Program-made: the position numbers and the translations under genes | Part shown: positions 10,032 through 17,607 of the stretch, piece after piece | Layout of the letters: each line of letters starts with the position of its first letter | Numbering within the stretch: the first letter of the stretch is position 1 | Notes under the pieces: generated by a model | What the model saw: the letters and a program-made list of their open reading frames with translations, nothing else | Databases searched by the model: none | What the model was told of the DNA's origin: nothing | Assembly: GCF_037153975.1 (NCBI RefSeq) | Contig: NZ_JBBAYJ010000015.1 | Span: forward strand, 38,428-102,427 | Length of the DNA stretch: 64,000 nt | Reading direction: 5' to 3' | Source: Aquipuribacter sp. SD81 | GTDB lineage: Bacteria > Actinomycetota > Actinomycetes > Actinomycetales > JBBAYJ01

Positions 10032-10900
10032 GCCGCGACCGCCAGGGTGCGGAACGACAGCGCCTCGGCGACCTCCAGCTCACCCGGCGACGTGCGCCCC
10101 GCCAGGTCGGCGAGGGTCCACGCGACGCGCAGCGTGCGGTCGAAGCCGCGGGCGGTGAGGGTGCCGCGGTCCACCCCCTTCACCAGCGGCGCGAGGACGC
10201 GCGCGGGCGGACGGAAGCGTGGGTGGCGCAGCAGCGGACCGGGCACGTGGCCGTTGGCGCGCGCCGCGCCCGCCCAGCGCGCGGCCGCCGCGGCGCGGGC
10301 GGTGCTCACGCGGCCGGCGACCACGGCGGTCGCCTCGCCGGTCTCCGCCCCCGCCCAGCGGCCCACCGACACCGCGGGCACGTCGACCTGGACGTCGACC
10401 CGGTCCAGCAGCGGCCCGGACAGCCGGGCGAGGTAGCCGCGGCGGACGGTGGGGGTGCACCGGCACACCGGCCCGCCCGGCGGCGCGCCCGCGTGACCGC
10501 ACGGGCACGGGTTGGCGGCGAGGACCAGCTGGAAGCGGGCGGGCAGCCGGGCGGAGCCGCGGGCGCGCTGGATCTCCACGACACCCTGCTCCAGCGGCTG
10601 GCGCAGGGCGTCGAGGACGCCGCGGCGGAACTCCGGGCACTCGTCGAGGAACAGCACCCCGCCGTGCGCCCGGCTGGCCGCGCCGGGCCGCGGCACACCG
10701 CTGCCGCCGCCGACCACGGCCGCGACGCTCGCGCTGTGGTGCGGGTCCTCGAACGGCGGCCGGCGCAGCAGGACGGGGTCGGCGAGGGTGCCGGCCAGGG
10801 AGTGCACCGCGGTGACGGTGAGGGCGTCCTCGTCGTCGAGGTCCGGCAGGATGCCGGGCAGCCTCGTCGCGAGCATCGTCTTCCCCGAGCCCGGCGGGCC
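10028..10900 (-). pseudogene. comM: ComM/YifB AAA+ protein, C-terminal part, separated from its start by the integrated element
   Basis: This is the second half of ComM, a branch-migration helicase of natural transformation in the Mg-chelatase-like AAA+ family. It begins exactly at the Walker A codons (GPPGSGKTML) and continues with LFLDECPEFRR (Walker B), LVLAANPCPCGHAG and the zinc-binding cysteines. The C-terminal domain includes FDRTLRVAWTLADLAG. Reading upstream from position 10900 immediately meets element DNA with an in-frame TGA, so the intact protein cannot be made while the element is integrated. An ATG in the Walker A motif (10876) could give a 282-residue fragment lacking most of the ATP-binding loop. 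The first half lies at 21684-22421. Confidence 0.92.
10893..10900 (+). repeat. Left attachment core (attL)
   Basis: GGCGGGCC, the left copy of the direct repeat that bounds the element. To its left the sequence is host comM; to its right it is element DNA, with the recombinase start codon only 12 bases away. The actual crossover of a serine recombinase would be a 2-bp dinucleotide within this core. Confidence 0.8.
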
Positions 10901-10912
10901 TAGTCTGAGTCA

Positions 10913-12406
10913 GTGACGGTTATTCGAGCGGTCCTCTACACGCGTCTGTCCGAGTCGGACGAGGCTTCGACCTCTCTCGCGCGACAGGAGGCCGACCTCC
11001 GCGCCCTCGCCGACCGCGAGGGCTGGACCGTCACTGAGGTCCTCGCCGACGACGGGCTCTCCGGCGGCAAGGACAGGGTGAAGGCCGACCGTGCGCTCGA
11101 CCTCCTCCGGAGCGGCGCCGCTGACGTGCTCGCCGTCTGGAAGCTCGACAGGTGGAGCCGGCAGGGCATCGGCACCGTGGCACGCCTCATGGACGTGCTC
11201 GAGGAGCGCCCCGAAGCACTCTTCGTCGCAGACCGCGACGGCATCCGGTCCGACCAGGCCGGGTGGCGCCTCACCGCCGCCGTCCTGTCCGAGGTCGCCC
11301 GTACCGAGCGGGAGAACACTCAGGTCCGCGTGCGCTCGGCCATCAAGAGGATGCGCCGTGAGGGCCGCTTCCCCGGCGGAAACGTCCCCTATGGCTACCG
11401 CACAGCGGCGGCGCCGGACGGCCCGGGCCGCGTTCTCGAGATCGACCCTGACGAGGCCGCCGTCGTGCGCGAGGCCGCCTCTCGCGCCATCGCCGGGGAG
11501 AGCCTCTACGCCATCTCCAAGGACTTCGGCAGGCGCGGGCTCAAGCCTCGCCGCGCCAAGGAGTGGAGCATTTCCTCGCTCCAGGTAGTGCTCACGAGCG
11601 AGCCCGTCGTCGGTCGCCTCACCAAGGTCTCCCACGTCACCGAGGGCGGCCGCACCCGCCGCGTGCGAGACGTCGTCCGCGACGACGACGGCAACCCCGT
11701 CCAGATGTGGCCGCCCGTCCTCGACCTCGAGACCTGGCACCGCGTCCGGGCACGCTTCTCCGCCCGCGGGGAGAACGCCGTGGCGCCTCGCCGCCGCCGC
11801 GCCCGTCTCCTGTCCGGCATCGTCACCTGTGGACTATGCGGACGGCCGCTGTACGTGCGGACCAACGCTCGCCAGGACCTCGCCTACGCATGCAGTGCTG
11901 GCTCGCAGGGCAAATCCTGCCCCGGCGTCTCGATCTCCTGTCCGCACCTCGAGGACTACGTGACGGAGCAGTTCCTCGCCGACGTCGGTCCGGCGGAGGT
12001 GGTCGACCGCGTCGTGGAGGCGCCCGACGACGCCGACGCCGCCGAGGTGGAGGCCTCCATCGCCGCGACGACGCGGCAGATGGGCGACGACGACGCCGAC
12101 GTGGAGGCCCTGTCCAAGCGCCTCGCCGCGCTCAAGGAGCGCCGGGCCGTCATCCGCTCACGTCCGCGAGAGCGCCGGGTCCGCATCGTCCCCACCGGCC
12201 GCACCTTCGCCGAGGAGTGGGAGGACGGCGACCTCGTCCGCCGCCGCGAGCTCCTCGAGGCCAACACGGCCGTCATGGCCATCGCCAAGGGCAAGAAGGG
12301 CCGGAAGACCTTCGACCCGTCCCGCGTGACGTGGGTGACGACGCCACCGCATCCCGCGGACGCAGAGCACCCCAACGCGCTCACGTCCCCGCGCCGCGTG
12401 GTCTGA
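10913..12406 (+). CDS. Large serine recombinase (integrase of the element)
   Basis: Catalyses integration and, with a directionality factor, excision. The 497-residue product begins with the resolvase-type domain (residues 1-150; nucleophile Ser in LYTRLSES, catalytic Arg in WKLDRWSRQG). The recombinase domain (about 150-265) contains RFPGGNVPYGYR. A zinc ribbon (about 300-345) has CGLCGRPLY and later paired Cys, and the C-terminal part is Ala/Asp-rich and helical. The GTG start lies 12 bp inside the element, so any promoter upstream of it is host DNA when integrated and element right-end DNA when circular. No excision factor was identified with confidence. Confidence 0.95.
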   Translation: MTVIRAVLYTRLSESDEASTSLARQEADLRALADREGWTVTEVLADDGLSGGKDRVKADRALDLLRSGAADVLAVWKLDRWSRQGIGTVARLMDVLEERPEALFVADRDGIRSDQAGWRLTAAVLSEVARTERENTQVRVRSAIKRMRREGRFPGGNVPYGYRTAAAPDGPGRVLEIDPDEAAVVREAASRAIAGESLYAISKDFGRRGLKPRRAKEWSISSLQVVLTSEPVVGRLTKVSHVTEGGRTRRVRDVVRDDDGNPVQMWPPVLDLETWHRVRARFSARGENAVAPRRRRARLLSGIVTCGLCGRPLYVRTNARQDLAYACSAGSQGKSCPGVSISCPHLEDYVTEQFLADVGPAEVVDRVVEAPDDADAAEVEASIAATTRQMGDDDADVEALSKRLAALKERRAVIRSRPRERRVRIVPTGRTFAEEWEDGDLVRRRELLEANTAVMAIAKGKKGRKTFDPSRVTWVTTPPHPADAEHPNALTSPRRVV

Positions 12407-12480
12407 GCAGATCCGAGATCCTCGCAGACCTCCTAGGTGAGAGGGCCTGTAAACGGCCCGCCGACCGAGGAGCCCCCACC

Positions 12481-12846
12481 GTGCCCGCGTCGACGACGCT
12501 CGAGGACCACCTAGTCACGCGCTACCCGGACGACACCGTCCCCGAGGCCGCCGCCCGCCGGGCCGCGGTCCTCCGCGCCGCCCTGCGCCGCGTCCGCGCC
12601 GCCGAGGTTATGGAGCGCGCGACGTTCAAACGCTGCCCCCAATGCGCGCGAGACCTGCCGCTCGAGAGCTTCCACCGGAAACTCCGCGCGGCCGGACGGG
12701 CGCGCCTCCTCGTGCAAGGAGTGCCGACGCGGCCGACACTGAGTGACGACGCGGGGCCGGAGCGTGGCGGCCGGTGGGGTTTTGGTGCTCCAGGTGGGGT
12801 TTTCCCACTTCTCCCCCATTACCTCTATATGGAGGCTCTCTTATAA
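12481..12846 (+). CDS. Small CxxC zinc-finger protein, probably frameshifted
   Basis: Unknown function. From the GTG start (after GAGGAGCCCCC) the frame reads an Ala/Arg-rich helix and then KRCPQCARDLPLESFHRK, a first CxxC knuckle typical of small phage and island zinc-finger proteins. In this frame the second knuckle is missing and the reading continues into the repeat region up to 12846. In the +1 frame, from about 12700, the sequence reads ASSCKECRRGRH and stops at 12742, giving the expected second CxxC. A one-base insertion, a sequencing error or programmed +1 frameshifting would each explain this; the intact product would be about 86 residues. Confidence 0.5.
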   Translation: MPASTTLEDHLVTRYPDDTVPEAAARRAAVLRAALRRVRAAEVMERATFKRCPQCARDLPLESFHRKLRAAGRARLLVQGVPTRPTLSDDAGPERGGRWGFGAPGGVFPLLPHYLYMEALL

Positions 12847-12900
12847 GGGGAATGGGGGCAGGTGGGCCAAAACCCCACCTGAGACCTTAAAACCCCACCT
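12773..12900. repeat. Iteron-like inverted pairs of GGTGGGGTTTT around a palindromic AT-richer centre
   Basis: Two direct copies of GGTGGGGTTTT lie at 12773-12783 and 12793-12803. Two copies in the opposite orientation lie at 12869-12880 and 12889-12900 (AAAACCCCACCT). Spacing within each pair is exactly 20 bp. The intervening 65 bp continue the symmetry (CCCACTTCTCCCCCATT against AATGGGGGCAGGTGGG). They enclose two AT-rich imperfect palindromes, CTCTATATGGAG and CTCTTATAAGGGG. Such an arrangement fits a replication origin or a cooperative operator. It sits upstream of the AAA helicase gene. Confidence 0.7.
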
Positions 12901-13160
12901 AGCCCTCCGCGGCGAGCCCCCGTGAGCGCCTGGGTCACTCTGCTCGCAGACGTCCCAAGTAGAGACCACCGCCGGCCGGTCGACGCCGACCCCGCGCCCC
13001 TGGCGTCCCCTTCCGCCTTGCCGAGCGCCCGGCTCCCGGCCGGCGGTCTCCTCCCTCGCCACAAGGCCGTCCGACTCGTCCCGTGCGGGTCGGACGGCCT
13101 CCCTCTCGCCCCTGTTCCGGCCAATCGCCGGCGACCGTCCGAACCTAGGAGCCCCGCCCC
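12901..13160. other. Intergenic region of the element with two inverted repeats
   Basis: No convincing gene lies here. A long-armed inverted repeat pairs GAGACCACCGCCGGCC near 12962 with GGCCGGCGGTCTC near 13039 (imperfect by two bases). It is followed by the terminator-like hairpin at 13065-13099. The last bases carry the AGGAG ribosome-binding site of the next gene. Confidence 0.4.
13065..13099 (+). terminator. Hairpin with 11-bp perfect stem
   Basis: GGCCGTCCGAC (13065-13075) pairs perfectly with GTCGGACGGCC (13089-13099) across a 13-base loop, followed by TCCCTCTC. It lies between the iteron region and the next small gene and could end transcription coming from the left. Confidence 0.55.
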
Positions 13161-13400
13161 ATGGCCCGACGCCTGACTTGCTCGGTATGCAACTCGACCT
13201 TCGACGCCAACCCGCAGGGCCGTCCGCCGGAGACGTGCTCCACGGAGTGCCGCCGCGTCGTCCGCTCGCGCTCCGAGGCCAACCGGGTCGCCCGCAAGCG
13301 CGCCGCCACCCGAGAAGAGGCCCTCGACGCCTTCCGCTCTCTCGCCCGCGCCGAGGCCGAGGCCGCCCTTGAGCGCGCTGGCATCGCCGCTCGCCGCTGA
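13161..13400 (+). CDS. Small zinc-finger protein of unknown function
   Basis: A 79-residue protein with an ATG start after AGGAG. It opens with MARRLTCSVCNSTF, and PETCSTECRRVV follows some 16 residues later, so four Cys in a CxxC/CxxxC arrangement can bind zinc. The rest is an Arg/Ala/Glu-rich helix. Proteins of this kind are frequent in actinobacterial phages and islands, and some act as small DNA-binding regulators. A role as recombination directionality factor or transcription regulator is possible but not shown. Confidence 0.65.
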   Translation: MARRLTCSVCNSTFDANPQGRPPETCSTECRRVVRSRSEANRVARKRAATREEALDAFRSLARAEAEAALERAGIAARR

Positions 13401-13730
13401 CCGCGCGGCCCAACCACTTCCCCGGCCGTCGTGTCGGGGAGGGAGTCCGTGGTGGGACTTGCAGAAGACCCGACCCGCTGAGAGCACCGCGACGCCATCG
13501 CGGAGCTCGGTGGGTCGGGTCTTCGCCCCTCCGCCCGAGACCTCCCGCCCCCACTCGTCAAGCGTGACGGACCGCCCGTGACGGGACTGACGAGGACCCC
13601 GCGAAACCGCTGGTCAACGGCCGCGCCTCAACGCGTCACCGCACCGAGTCCGGTGTTGAAGAGCGCATGACGGGGTTGGCCCCCGGCGACAACTCCCACC
13701 ACCCCAGACCTCCGCCAGAAGGACTCCCCC
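13401..13730. other. Intergenic region upstream of the AAA helicase gene
   Basis: No gene is seen. The region holds the nested hairpin at 13464-13524 and ends in the AGAAGGAC ribosome-binding sequence of the helicase gene. A second promoter for the replication gene is likely to lie here but cannot be located with certainty. Confidence 0.4.
13464..13524 (+). ncRNA. Strong nested hairpin, possible terminator or structured RNA
   Basis: GAAGACCCGACCC (13464-13476) pairs perfectly over 13 bp with GGGTCGGGTCTTC (13512-13524). Inside the 35-base loop, CCGCGA and TCGCGG form a second 6-bp stem. The stem-within-loop shape is more elaborate than a plain terminator and no U-run follows. It could be a terminator, a processed small RNA or a regulatory leader of the helicase gene. 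Confidence 0.4.
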
Positions 13731-15077
13731 GTGCGACGCCCCACCATCGAGCAACTGGCCGCCGACCTCGGCGCCACCGACCCTGTCCCCACCGACGACG
13801 GCCTCCGCGCCCTCTGCCCCGCGTGCATGACCGGCGCAGCCCTCACGATCACCACTCCTGTCCCCGGAACGGGCGCGACCCTGTCGTGTGCGTCCGGATG
13901 CCACCTCGGCGACATCGCGGAGGCACGAGGCCTCACCCAGGCACGCCTCGACGCGTTCCTTGAGAGCGCCACGACCCGCGACGCCCCGGCCGCTGCAAGT
14001 AACCTCGCCGCCGGCCTCCTGGACCGGCACGACCTGTCCAGCCTCCCGGCCGCTGAGCCGCTCATCGCCGACACGCTCGACCGTCGCACCGTCGCCTTCC
14101 TCGCCGGCGCACCCGGCTCCTACAAGACCTTCACCGCGCTCGCGTGGGCGTGCTCCATCGCCACGGGCACCGCGTGGCTGGGACGCCAGGCCGAGCCCGG
14201 CAAGGTGCTCTATGTCGCAGCAGAGGGCACAGGTGGCCTCGACGCCCGCGTGACCGCTTGGGAGCGGCACAACGGGATGACAGTCCCCGCCGGGAAGCTC
14301 ACTGTCTTCCCGGACGCCTTACCGCTGGCAGACCCTGAGGTCCTGGAGGGCGTGTGCCGTCTCGCCGCCGCGGAGGACTACGACCTCGTGGTCGTGGACA
14401 CCCTCGCCCGAGCCGCCCACGGCCTCGTTGAGGAGAGCTCGAAGGACATGGGCCTCCTCATGGACGCTGCGCACCGCGTCCGCCGAGCGACAACCCGCGG
14501 CACCGTCCTCTTCCTCCACCACTCCTCCAAGAGCGGCGCCACCCTTCGCGGGTCCTCTGCGCTCGAGGGCGCCAGCGACACCGTCTGGACGTCCACCCGC
14601 AAGGGCCGCGGCGTGCTGCTCCGGTGCGTCCGCGCCAAGGACCGCGACTTCGACGCCGACGTCTTCGACCTGGCACCGAACGCGTCCGGTGACTCCATCG
14701 TCCTCGCCCTCCGCGACGACACCGAGCAGGACAAGACCCCTGGCGGTCTCCGCGAGGAGACGCTCACCGTCTGGCGGGACCTCGACCAGACCTTCGGCGC
14801 CGCCCGGCAGACCTTCTCGAGAAGCGAGGCCTTCCGAGCGGTCCGTGAGGCCGCGCGGGACGACGCCACGGGCCTCTCCGACGCGACGCTCCGCCGGCGT
14901 CTCAACGACCTTCTCGAGCTCGGCACGGTCGTCCGCGTCGCGGCACCCTCCGGCTCCCGCGCCGACCGCTTCACCTTGGCCCGCGACACCGCAGAGCGTC
15001 ACGGCCTGCCGCTGCACAACGTCATGCGCGACGACGGCGACACGTTCCTCGACGCCGTCACCGCGCCGGCCGCCTGA
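13731..15077 (+). CDS. RepA-like AAA (RecA-fold) helicase with N-terminal zinc ribbon
   Basis: Probable replication protein of the element, 448 residues from a GTG start. The N-terminal zinc ribbon (residues 25-70; CPACMTGA, then CASGCHLGDIAEARGLT) resembles those fused to primase-helicases. The RecA-like ATPase domain (about 95-330) has Walker A GAPGSYKTFTAL, Walker B DYDLVVVDTLAR and the motif VLFLHHSSKSGATLRGSSAL, as in the AAA_25/RepA hexameric helicase family. The C-terminal part (about 350-448) looks like a winged helix (SDATLRRRLNDLLELGTVVR). It lies just downstream of the iteron-like region, consistent with acting there. Confidence 0.8.
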   Translation: MRRPTIEQLAADLGATDPVPTDDGLRALCPACMTGAALTITTPVPGTGATLSCASGCHLGDIAEARGLTQARLDAFLESATTRDAPAAASNLAAGLLDRHDLSSLPAAEPLIADTLDRRTVAFLAGAPGSYKTFTALAWACSIATGTAWLGRQAEPGKVLYVAAEGTGGLDARVTAWERHNGMTVPAGKLTVFPDALPLADPEVLEGVCRLAAAEDYDLVVVDTLARAAHGLVEESSKDMGLLMDAAHRVRRATTRGTVLFLHHSSKSGATLRGSSALEGASDTVWTSTRKGRGVLLRCVRAKDRDFDADVFDLAPNASGDSIVLALRDDTEQDKTPGGLREETLTVWRDLDQTFGAARQTFSRSEAFRAVREAARDDATGLSDATLRRRLNDLLELGTVVRVAAPSGSRADRFTLARDTAERHGLPLHNVMRDDGDTFLDAVTAPAA

Positions 15078-15110
15078 GACCCACAACTCCCCCACCACGG
15101 AAGGACCACC

Positions 15111-15605
15111 ATGACCGCCACCCTCACCCGTCCCGCGCCGCTCACGCTCCCCGGCTGGCTCCGCGAGACCTCCGCGACCGACGCCGAGGCCTCCGACCTC
15201 CTCGAGGCCCTCAGCGAGGTCGGCGCCCGCCCCCGCCAGCCCGGCGGCCTCATCGGCGCCGCACGCCGCTACGGCCTGCCGCTGAGGCTCCACACCATCG
15301 CCGCCCGCGTCGCCGCGGACTACGTCACCGCCCGCGACGCCCGGGAGGCGGAGATCCTCGAGCACCGCCTCACCGCCCGCGAGGAGGCCGCCGTCACCGA
15401 CGTCCGCCCCTCCCGCGACGGCGGCCACCTCGTGTACGCGGAGTGCGCGAGGTGCGGCCGCACCGTCCAGCACGGCGGCGGCCCGGTCGACGGTCCCGTC
15501 GACCTCGGCCACCGCACGGCCCACTGCGAGTGCTCGGACTACTTCCTCGTGGACCCCAACGGCGTGGTCGCCGCCCTTGGCCTCACCGCCTCGCCGGAGG
15601 CGTGA
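15111..15605 (+). CDS. Zinc-ribbon protein of unknown function
   Basis: A 164-residue protein whose ATG follows GAAGGACCACC, 33 bp after the helicase gene, so both are probably in one transcript. The N-terminal two-thirds is helical and Ala/Arg-rich. The C-terminal part carries a paired-Cys motif (ECARCGRTVQHGGG, then HRTAHCECSDY) that can form a treble-clef or ribbon zinc site. No enzyme motif is seen. It belongs to the replication/early part of the element. Confidence 0.65.
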   Translation: MTATLTRPAPLTLPGWLRETSATDAEASDLLEALSEVGARPRQPGGLIGAARRYGLPLRLHTIAARVAADYVTARDAREAEILEHRLTAREEAAVTDVRPSRDGGHLVYAECARCGRTVQHGGGPVDGPVDLGHRTAHCECSDYFLVDPNGVVAALGLTASPEA

Positions 15606-15607
15606 CG

Positions 15608-15886
15608 GTGCCCTGGGAGACGTCCAACCGCCGGAGTCGCCTACCCCGCGACTGGCAGACCCGACGGCGACAGATCCTCAACCGTGACGGTCACTCCTGT
15701 CGCACCCTGGACCCCGAGACCGGGCAGATGTGCTGCGCGCCCGCCCGAGAAGTCGACCACGTCATCCCCGGCGACGACCACCGGCCGTCCAATCTCCGCG
15801 CCATTTGTACGCCGTGCCACCGCGTGAAGAGCAGCGCCGAAGGCCGGGCGGCCATGAAGTCTCGGACCTTGGCCAGGCGTGCATGA
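15608..15886 (+). CDS. HNH endonuclease
   Basis: A 92-residue single-domain HNH nuclease. The GTG start (VPWETSNRRSRLPRDWQTRR) lies 2 bp after the preceding stop. Motifs in order are CRTLDPETGQMCCAPA (zinc Cys), the catalytic EVDHVIPGDDHRPSNLRAIC and the final CTPCHRVKSS. Small HNH proteins next to terminase genes are usual in actinophages, where they are needed for DNA packaging with the terminase. Here the terminase small subunit gene is 1.3 kb downstream, with a reverse-oriented cargo pair inserted between them. Confidence 0.9.
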   Translation: MPWETSNRRSRLPRDWQTRRRQILNRDGHSCRTLDPETGQMCCAPAREVDHVIPGDDHRPSNLRAICTPCHRVKSSAEGRAAMKSRTLARRA

Positions 15887-15908
15887 CTTGGACTGGCCGT
15901 GGACGGCA

Positions 15909-16523
15909 CTAGTCGTCTCTGCTATCACGCGAGCAGACCCCTTCACCAGAATGGTCGGCTTGCTGCTCGGACTGCCGGAAGCCGGACAAGCGCAGGTTCG
16001 AGACATTGTCACCTATGAGAGGGGACCCCTTGGTGTTCTCGTCCCATCCTTCAATGGTGACACCCTCGACATTGACCATGTTGACGAGGTGATTACTGGA
16101 CCCATCGCCATACAGGTTGCTGATCGTCACCCCCCGACTACTTCGGATTCTATGGAATGCACCAGCGCCGCCGCCCGGACGAGCCGGAGAAACGTCACTA
16201 CGGTCATAACGCAAATCGACATAATGACCCTTGCATGCTGCGTGAGGACACTTGAACTCGCCCTTCGGTTCCCGCTTGCCGAGGAAGACGAAGGTGTCAT
16301 CGCACCAGACGCAGCGATATACCGTAGATGGTGACGGCGTGCCCGACGGCCACGTCCGCGCAGAATCTCGGAAGTCGATACGGTTGCCACATTCGCGGCA
16401 TTCGGTCTTGAACCGTCGTGCCCGCTTAGTCGACTCGACCACCAGCAATATGGAAGCGCTACATTCAGAGCAGACAAATAGGAAGCGAAGCGACGGAGTG
16501 CCTCTCATATTGCTGCTCCGCAT
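15909..16523 (-). CDS. Multi-zinc-knuckle protein, cargo gene
   Basis: A 204-residue protein of unknown function encoded against the direction of the element, with clearly lower GC and atypical codons. It has three or four paired-Cys sites: CSECSAS (about residue 18), CRECGNRIDF (about 42), CVWCDDTFVF (about 71) and CPHAACKG (about 92). They suggest two tandem zinc ribbons in the first half. The second half (VTISNLYGDGSSNHLVNMVN, then VTIEGW) has a repetitive beta-like pattern. It starts 9 bp after the stop of the upstream membrane-protein gene, so the two form a pair. A defence or anti-phage role is plausible but unproven. Confidence 0.6.
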   Translation of the reverse strand: MRSSNMRGTPSLRFLFVCSECSASILLVVESTKRARRFKTECRECGNRIDFRDSARTWPSGTPSPSTVYRCVWCDDTFVFLGKREPKGEFKCPHAACKGHYVDLRYDRSDVSPARPGGGAGAFHRIRSSRGVTISNLYGDGSSNHLVNMVNVEGVTIEGWDENTKGSPLIGDNVSNLRLSGFRQSEQQADHSGEGVCSRDSRDD

Positions 16524-16532
16524 ACGCGCCCG

Positions 16533-16916
16533 CTAATTGGCACCATCATCGCCTCGCTCCGTGATCTGCTCGAAGTCAAGATCCTCGGCGTCATCCGCTT
16601 GAAGTATCTGCCGACCCTTCGTGACGCTGATTGGCCCACTATGCATACGTCGCAGGGAGCCGAAGTGCATCAACGGAACGGCTGAGTCTGTGGGGGAGCC
16701 GGCGGTCGTGCTGCGACTGCGAGACAACCGCTCAGCCAGTCCGGCCAGGACAGTGCCAAGGACACCGAGCGTGGCGACAACAACGCCTGCCAGGGTGCGA
16801 GGCCAACCCGGCTCTGGCAGGAACCAGGCTCCGAGAGCAGCACCGAGCGCGGCGAGGGTCAGCGCCACGCCAGCCGCCGAACGAAGCGGGGAGCCAGTCG
16901 TTGACGGCGTCTGCAC
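16533..16916 (-). CDS. Two-helix membrane protein, cargo gene
   Basis: A 127-residue protein from a GTG start. Two transmembrane helices are evident at about residues 13-32 and 38-60 (AGVALTLAALGAALGAWFL and TLAGVVVATLGVLGTVLAGL). A 65-residue Ser/Arg- and Asp-rich cytoplasmic tail follows. It is upstream of and nearly abuts the zinc-knuckle gene on the same strand. A two-helix membrane protein paired with a soluble sensor-like protein is a layout seen in several abortive-infection systems, but no known family was recognised. Confidence 0.55.
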   Translation of the reverse strand: MQTPSTTGSPLRSAAGVALTLAALGAALGAWFLPEPGWPRTLAGVVVATLGVLGTVLAGLAERLSRSRSTTAGSPTDSAVPLMHFGSLRRMHSGPISVTKGRQILQADDAEDLDFEQITERGDDGAN

Positions 16917-17214
16917 GCACGCACGTTACGTCTTCGTCCCTCGAACTTGGAAGAGATATGCAACTTGCGCTGCCGCTGCGCTCCGTCACGATGCGCCGCA
17001 CGCCAGGTCAGTCGCTCCTATGGGCGCCAGCCGGGGCCGCAGTCGGCGTGGCAAATGCACGGCACCAGGGCGACGTGACGACACCGCCCCCTCACCGGGT
17101 GGGGGGGGTTCCCTTGCGCTCCCTCTTCAAACAGTCGGAGAGGGCTGGCCCTCGACCTCCGCGTAGTAGCGCCTGGCGTTTTTCTGACCACCACCCGCAC
17201 CCCGGAAGGGACCC
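16917..17214. other. Divergent intergenic region between the cargo pair and the packaging genes
   Basis: About 300 bp with no convincing gene. It must contain the promoter of the minus-strand pair and probably one for the plus-strand terminase-like gene. A G-rich run of about ten G occurs near 17102. A GGAAGGGACC ribosome-binding sequence precedes the ATG at 17215. Confidence 0.35.
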
Positions 17215-17601
17215 ATGAACCCCGAACCCACCGCCGACCACGACGCCTACGAGTGCCCTCCTCCGCCGGCCGGCATCACCGAGCGCGCCGCCGCGTTCTG
17301 GTCCGACTTCCACGACGAGATGGACGAGGACGACCTCGACCCGGACGCCCGCGAGACCGCCATCCTCACCGAGGCCGTCCGCGCCATGAGCACCGTCGAC
17401 CGCCTCGAGGACCAGGCCTCGCGCCTCGAGTCCGTCCTCGTCCCCGGCTCCACCGGCAACGAGCGCGTCCACCCGGTCCTCGCCGAGATCGACAAGAACC
17501 GCAAGACCATCGCCACCCTCCTGACCGCGCTCAAGCCGCCGGCGGACCGCTCCGCCATCGGGAGGGCCAACGCGGCACGGCGCCGCGACCGGCGGAGGTG
17601 A
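17215..17601 (+). CDS. Terminase small subunit-like protein (P27 family)
   Basis: A 128-residue protein from ATG with a good ribosome-binding site. The body (PAGITERAAAFWSDFHDEM, ARETAILTEAVRAMSTVDRL) and the C-terminal block RVHPVLAEIDKNRKTIATLL followed by an Arg-rich tail match the pattern of P27-type small terminases, which recognise packaging sites on phage DNA. No large terminase follows, which is what phage satellites show when they redirect a helper's large subunit. The family call rests on pattern recognition only. Confidence 0.6.
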   Translation: MNPEPTADHDAYECPPPPAGITERAAAFWSDFHDEMDEDDLDPDARETAILTEAVRAMSTVDRLEDQASRLESVLVPGSTGNERVHPVLAEIDKNRKTIATLLTALKPPADRSAIGRANAARRRDRRR

Positions 17602-17607
17602 CGCGCC

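Noticed and set aside
12922..13176. Open frame of 84 codons on the plus strand beginning at a GTG
   Set aside because: It runs through two inverted repeats and overlaps the better-supported zinc-finger gene. The protein is Pro/Ser/Arg-rich without pattern and has no good ribosome-binding site.
12825..13554. Minus-strand open frames of 220-237 codons opposite the element's early region
   Set aside because: They cross the iterons, hairpins and the zinc-finger gene. Their translations are Gly/Arg-rich and typical of antisense frames in GC-rich DNA.
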